A DNA stretch of 64,000 nt from Eoetvoesia sp035555955 (GTDB lineage Bacteria > Pseudomonadota > Gammaproteobacteria > Burkholderiales > Burkholderiaceae_B). The notes below the pieces were generated by a model. That model searched no databases. It was not told the origin of the DNA and saw nothing but the letters and a program-made list of their open reading frames with translations. Where the stretch lies: NCBI RefSeq assembly GCF_035555955.1, contig NZ_DATMGA010000016.1, positions 186,001-250,000 of the forward strand, read 5' to 3'. A program made the position numbers and the translations under genes. Below are positions 62,199 through 64,000 of this stretch, piece by piece (position 1 is the stretch's first letter; each line of letters starts with the position of its first letter).

Positions 62199-63223
62199 AG
62201 AATCTATCCCTGTCTTCCCTATCCATTGCCAACATGCTGCCGGCGCCTCGTGTGCCCAACGATCGCTGGCACAAGCTCGAAATCGTTTTCTGGCTGATTC
62301 CGTTTGCGGTGTTCTTCCTGCTCCAGGGCTATCTGGTCCTGGCGGCCCAAATCATGATTCTCGGCATCTTTGCCTTGTCGCTTGATTTGCTGCTGGGTTA
62401 CGCGGGCGTCGTTTCGCTGGGCCATGCCGCTTTCTTCGGCCTGGGCGCGTATACCGCCGGCCTGCTTGCAGTGCATGGCTGGGGCGAACCCATCAGCGGC
62501 ATGCTGCTTGGTGCCGTGGTGGCCGGCGTGTTCGGCTTCCTGTGCAGCTTCCTGGTCGTGCGCGGGCACGACCTGACACGCCTCATGGTTACCCTGGGCA
62601 TCTGCCTGATGCTCTACGAAGTGGCCAACAAGGCGGCGTTCATTACCGGGGGCGTCGACGGCCTGTGGGGTGTCAGCATGTGGAAGCTGTTCGGCGTGTT
62701 CGAATTCGATCTGGCCGGCCGCACCGCGTTCTTCTACAGCTTCGCCATGTTGTTCATCGTGTTCCTGGGCGTCCGGCGCCTGGTCAGCTCCACGTTCGGG
62801 CTTAGCCTTATCGGCATCCGCGAAGGTGTCAAGCGCATGCCGGCAATCGGGGTCGACGTCAACCGCCGTCTGGTCGTTGTCTATACGATCAGCGCCTTCC
62901 TCGCGGGCATCGCGGGGGCGCTGCTGGCCCAGACAACGCAATTCGTCGGCCTGGACTCCCTGGGTTTCGACCGTTCGGCCGACTTGCTGATCGTCCTCGT
63001 GCTGGGCGGTACGGGCCGCCTGTACGGCGCGCTGATCGGCGCCGTGGTGTTCATGATCGCCAAAGATCAAATCGCCAATATCAACCCTGTGTACTGGCAG
63101 TTCTGGATCGGCCTGCTGCTGATCGTCATCGTAATGGTGGGACGAGGAGGCATTTTGGGCAGTATCGAGCGGTTCCGCGAGAATCGTCGCGTACGCGCGG
63201 CCGGACAAGGAGGTCGAGCATGA
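62195..63223 (+). CDS. LivM-type ABC permease (importer set 3)
   Basis: A 342-residue membrane subunit. The LivM signature is LSLDLLLGYAGVVSLGHAAFFGLGAYTAGLL, and REGVKRMPAIGVDVNRRLVVVYTISAFLAGIAGALLA marks the coupling loop. A polar tail of about 30 residues comes first. It overlaps both neighbours by 4 bp. Confidence 0.93.
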   Translation: MKNLSLSSLSIANMLPAPRVPNDRWHKLEIVFWLIPFAVFFLLQGYLVLAAQIMILGIFALSLDLLLGYAGVVSLGHAAFFGLGAYTAGLLAVHGWGEPISGMLLGAVVAGVFGFLCSFLVVRGHDLTRLMVTLGICLMLYEVANKAAFITGGVDGLWGVSMWKLFGVFEFDLAGRTAFFYSFAMLFIVFLGVRRLVSSTFGLSLIGIREGVKRMPAIGVDVNRRLVVVYTISAFLAGIAGALLAQTTQFVGLDSLGFDRSADLLIVLVLGGTGRLYGALIGAVVFMIAKDQIANINPVYWQFWIGLLLIVIVMVGRGGILGSIERFRENRRVRAAGQGGRA

Positions 63224-63978
63224 CGGACACGACTCTGCGCACAGAAGGCATAAGCAAGGTCTGGGGTACTTTCCGGGCCAATAGCGATGTGTCGCTTTCA
63301 TTCGCGCCCGGCGCGCGCCATGCGCTCATCGGGCCCAACGGGGCCGGTAAAACCACCTTCATCAACCTGCTGACCGGGGCGCTTGCGCCCACCTCCGGCA
63401 AGGTGTTTTTCGGCGACCGCGACATCACCAGCCTGCCCCAGCACCAGCGGGTCAAGCTGGGCATGACGCGCACATTCCAGATCAACACCCTGTTCGGCGG
63501 CCTGACCGTGCTTGAATCGGTCATTCTGGCCATCAGCGAGCGTGAAGGGCTGCAGAAGGCCTGGTATAAAACCGTCGAGCATCAAACCGCGGCCATCGAA
63601 GAAGCCGCGCAACTGCTCGCCACGCTGAAGCTAAGCGCCGACGCCAACACCATTACGCGCAGCCTGCCGTACGGCAAGCAGCGCCTGGTGGAAATCGCCC
63701 TGGCGCTGGCCACCAAACCCAAGGTCTTGTTGCTGGACGAACCTGCCGCGGGCATTCCCTCGGCCGAAAGCGCCGAGCTCTTCGAGGTCATTGCGCAATT
63801 GCCGCGCGACGTCACCATCGTGTTCATCGAGCACGACATGGGGCTGGTGTTCCGTTTTGCCGAGCGCATCACCGTGCTGGTGGGCGGCAAGGTATTCACA
63901 GAAGGCACACCTGCCGAGATAGCCGCCGACAAGCGGGTCAAGGAAGTATATTTGGGCGAGGCCGAGCATGAAGAGTAA
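63220..63978 (+). CDS. LivG-type ABC ATPase (importer set 3)
   Basis: A 252-residue ATPase: Walker A GPNGAGKTT, Q-loop region MTRTFQINTLFGGLTVLES, signature region RSLPYGKQRLVEIALALA, Walker B LLLDEPAAGIP and H-loop IEHDMGLVF. The 3' end overlaps the start of the next ATPase gene by 11 bp. Confidence 0.93.
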   Translation: MTDTTLRTEGISKVWGTFRANSDVSLSFAPGARHALIGPNGAGKTTFINLLTGALAPTSGKVFFGDRDITSLPQHQRVKLGMTRTFQINTLFGGLTVLESVILAISEREGLQKAWYKTVEHQTAAIEEAAQLLATLKLSADANTITRSLPYGKQRLVEIALALATKPKVLLLDEPAAGIPSAESAELFEVIAQLPRDVTIVFIEHDMGLVFRFAERITVLVGGKVFTEGTPAEIAADKRVKEVYLGEAEHEE

Positions 63979-64000
63979 TGGCAAAGAGCTGCTGGCGCTC
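63968..64000 (+). CDS. Start of the LivF-type ABC ATPase gene (importer set 3), cut by window edge
   Basis: An ATG at 63968, inside the end of livG, opens a frame (MKSNGKELLAL) that runs off the right edge. By position and by the consistent livH-livM-livG-livF order of the two other sets, it should be the LivF ATPase. Only 11 codons are visible, so no motif can be checked. Confidence 0.6.
   Translation, partial: MKSNGKELLAL

Overview
This 64 kb window looks like the chromosome of a metabolically versatile betaproteobacterium, probably Burkholderiales and most likely Alcaligenaceae-like. That placement is inference from the protein families and the GC-rich coding; no rRNA or tRNA gene is present to anchor it. 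The sequence falls into a CRISPR-Cas block at the left (1-11.8 kb), clearly less GC-rich than the rest, followed by about 52 kb of central metabolism, transport and aromatic catabolism.

CRISPR-Cas block: a complete type I-E operon except for the 5' end of cas3, which lies beyond the left edge. The order is cas3-cas8e-cse2-cas7e-cas5e-cas6e-cas1-cas2, then a short leader and a 58-repeat array. The most striking find is hidden between cas3 and cas8e. On the minus strand there is a degenerate repeat, a 33-nt spacer-like segment and a second degenerate repeat with a compensated stem, preceded by a plausible promoter and followed by a hairpin-T5 terminator. The first 11 nt of the pseudo-spacer match the -35 region of the cas8e promoter next to an AAG PAM, and 15 of the first 16 match; the single mismatch is at position 12, which type I-E Cascade flips out. 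It has the architecture of a Cas-regulating crRNA-like RNA (CreR/CreA type), by which Cascade would repress its own operon.

A 247-bp imperfect inverted repeat follows the array. Then come an Lrp-type regulator divergent from aceE-aceF (pyruvate dehydrogenase E1 and E2), a GntR regulator with an acyl-CoA ligase, and an acetolactate synthase large subunit without its small subunit.

From 21.7 to 34.9 kb lies a branched-chain-amino-acid-type ABC importer with three paralogous periplasmic receptors, a LysR regulator, and a catabolic operon of amidohydrolase, aldehyde dehydrogenase and iron alcohol dehydrogenase. A composite motif, GGTATC-N17-ATCTT, occurs upstream of all three receptor genes and of the LysR gene, which suggests one small regulon. 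From 35 to 49 kb there are an EthD-like protein and a VOC protein, a second LysR regulator, a flavin hydroxylase, a VanA-like Rieske oxygenase, a TetR-controlled TRAP transporter with cyclase, BKACE and SMP-30 enzymes, a second TetR regulator and another aldehyde dehydrogenase.

From 49 to 64 kb there are a bacteriohemerythrin, a second complete ABC importer (urea/amide-like) ending in an amidase and an AraC regulator, a MarR regulator with vanA-vanB (vanillate O-demethylase), and a third ABC importer cut by the right edge. Overall the region imports and attacks aromatic acids and related carbonyl compounds, feeding pyruvate and acetyl-CoA metabolism.
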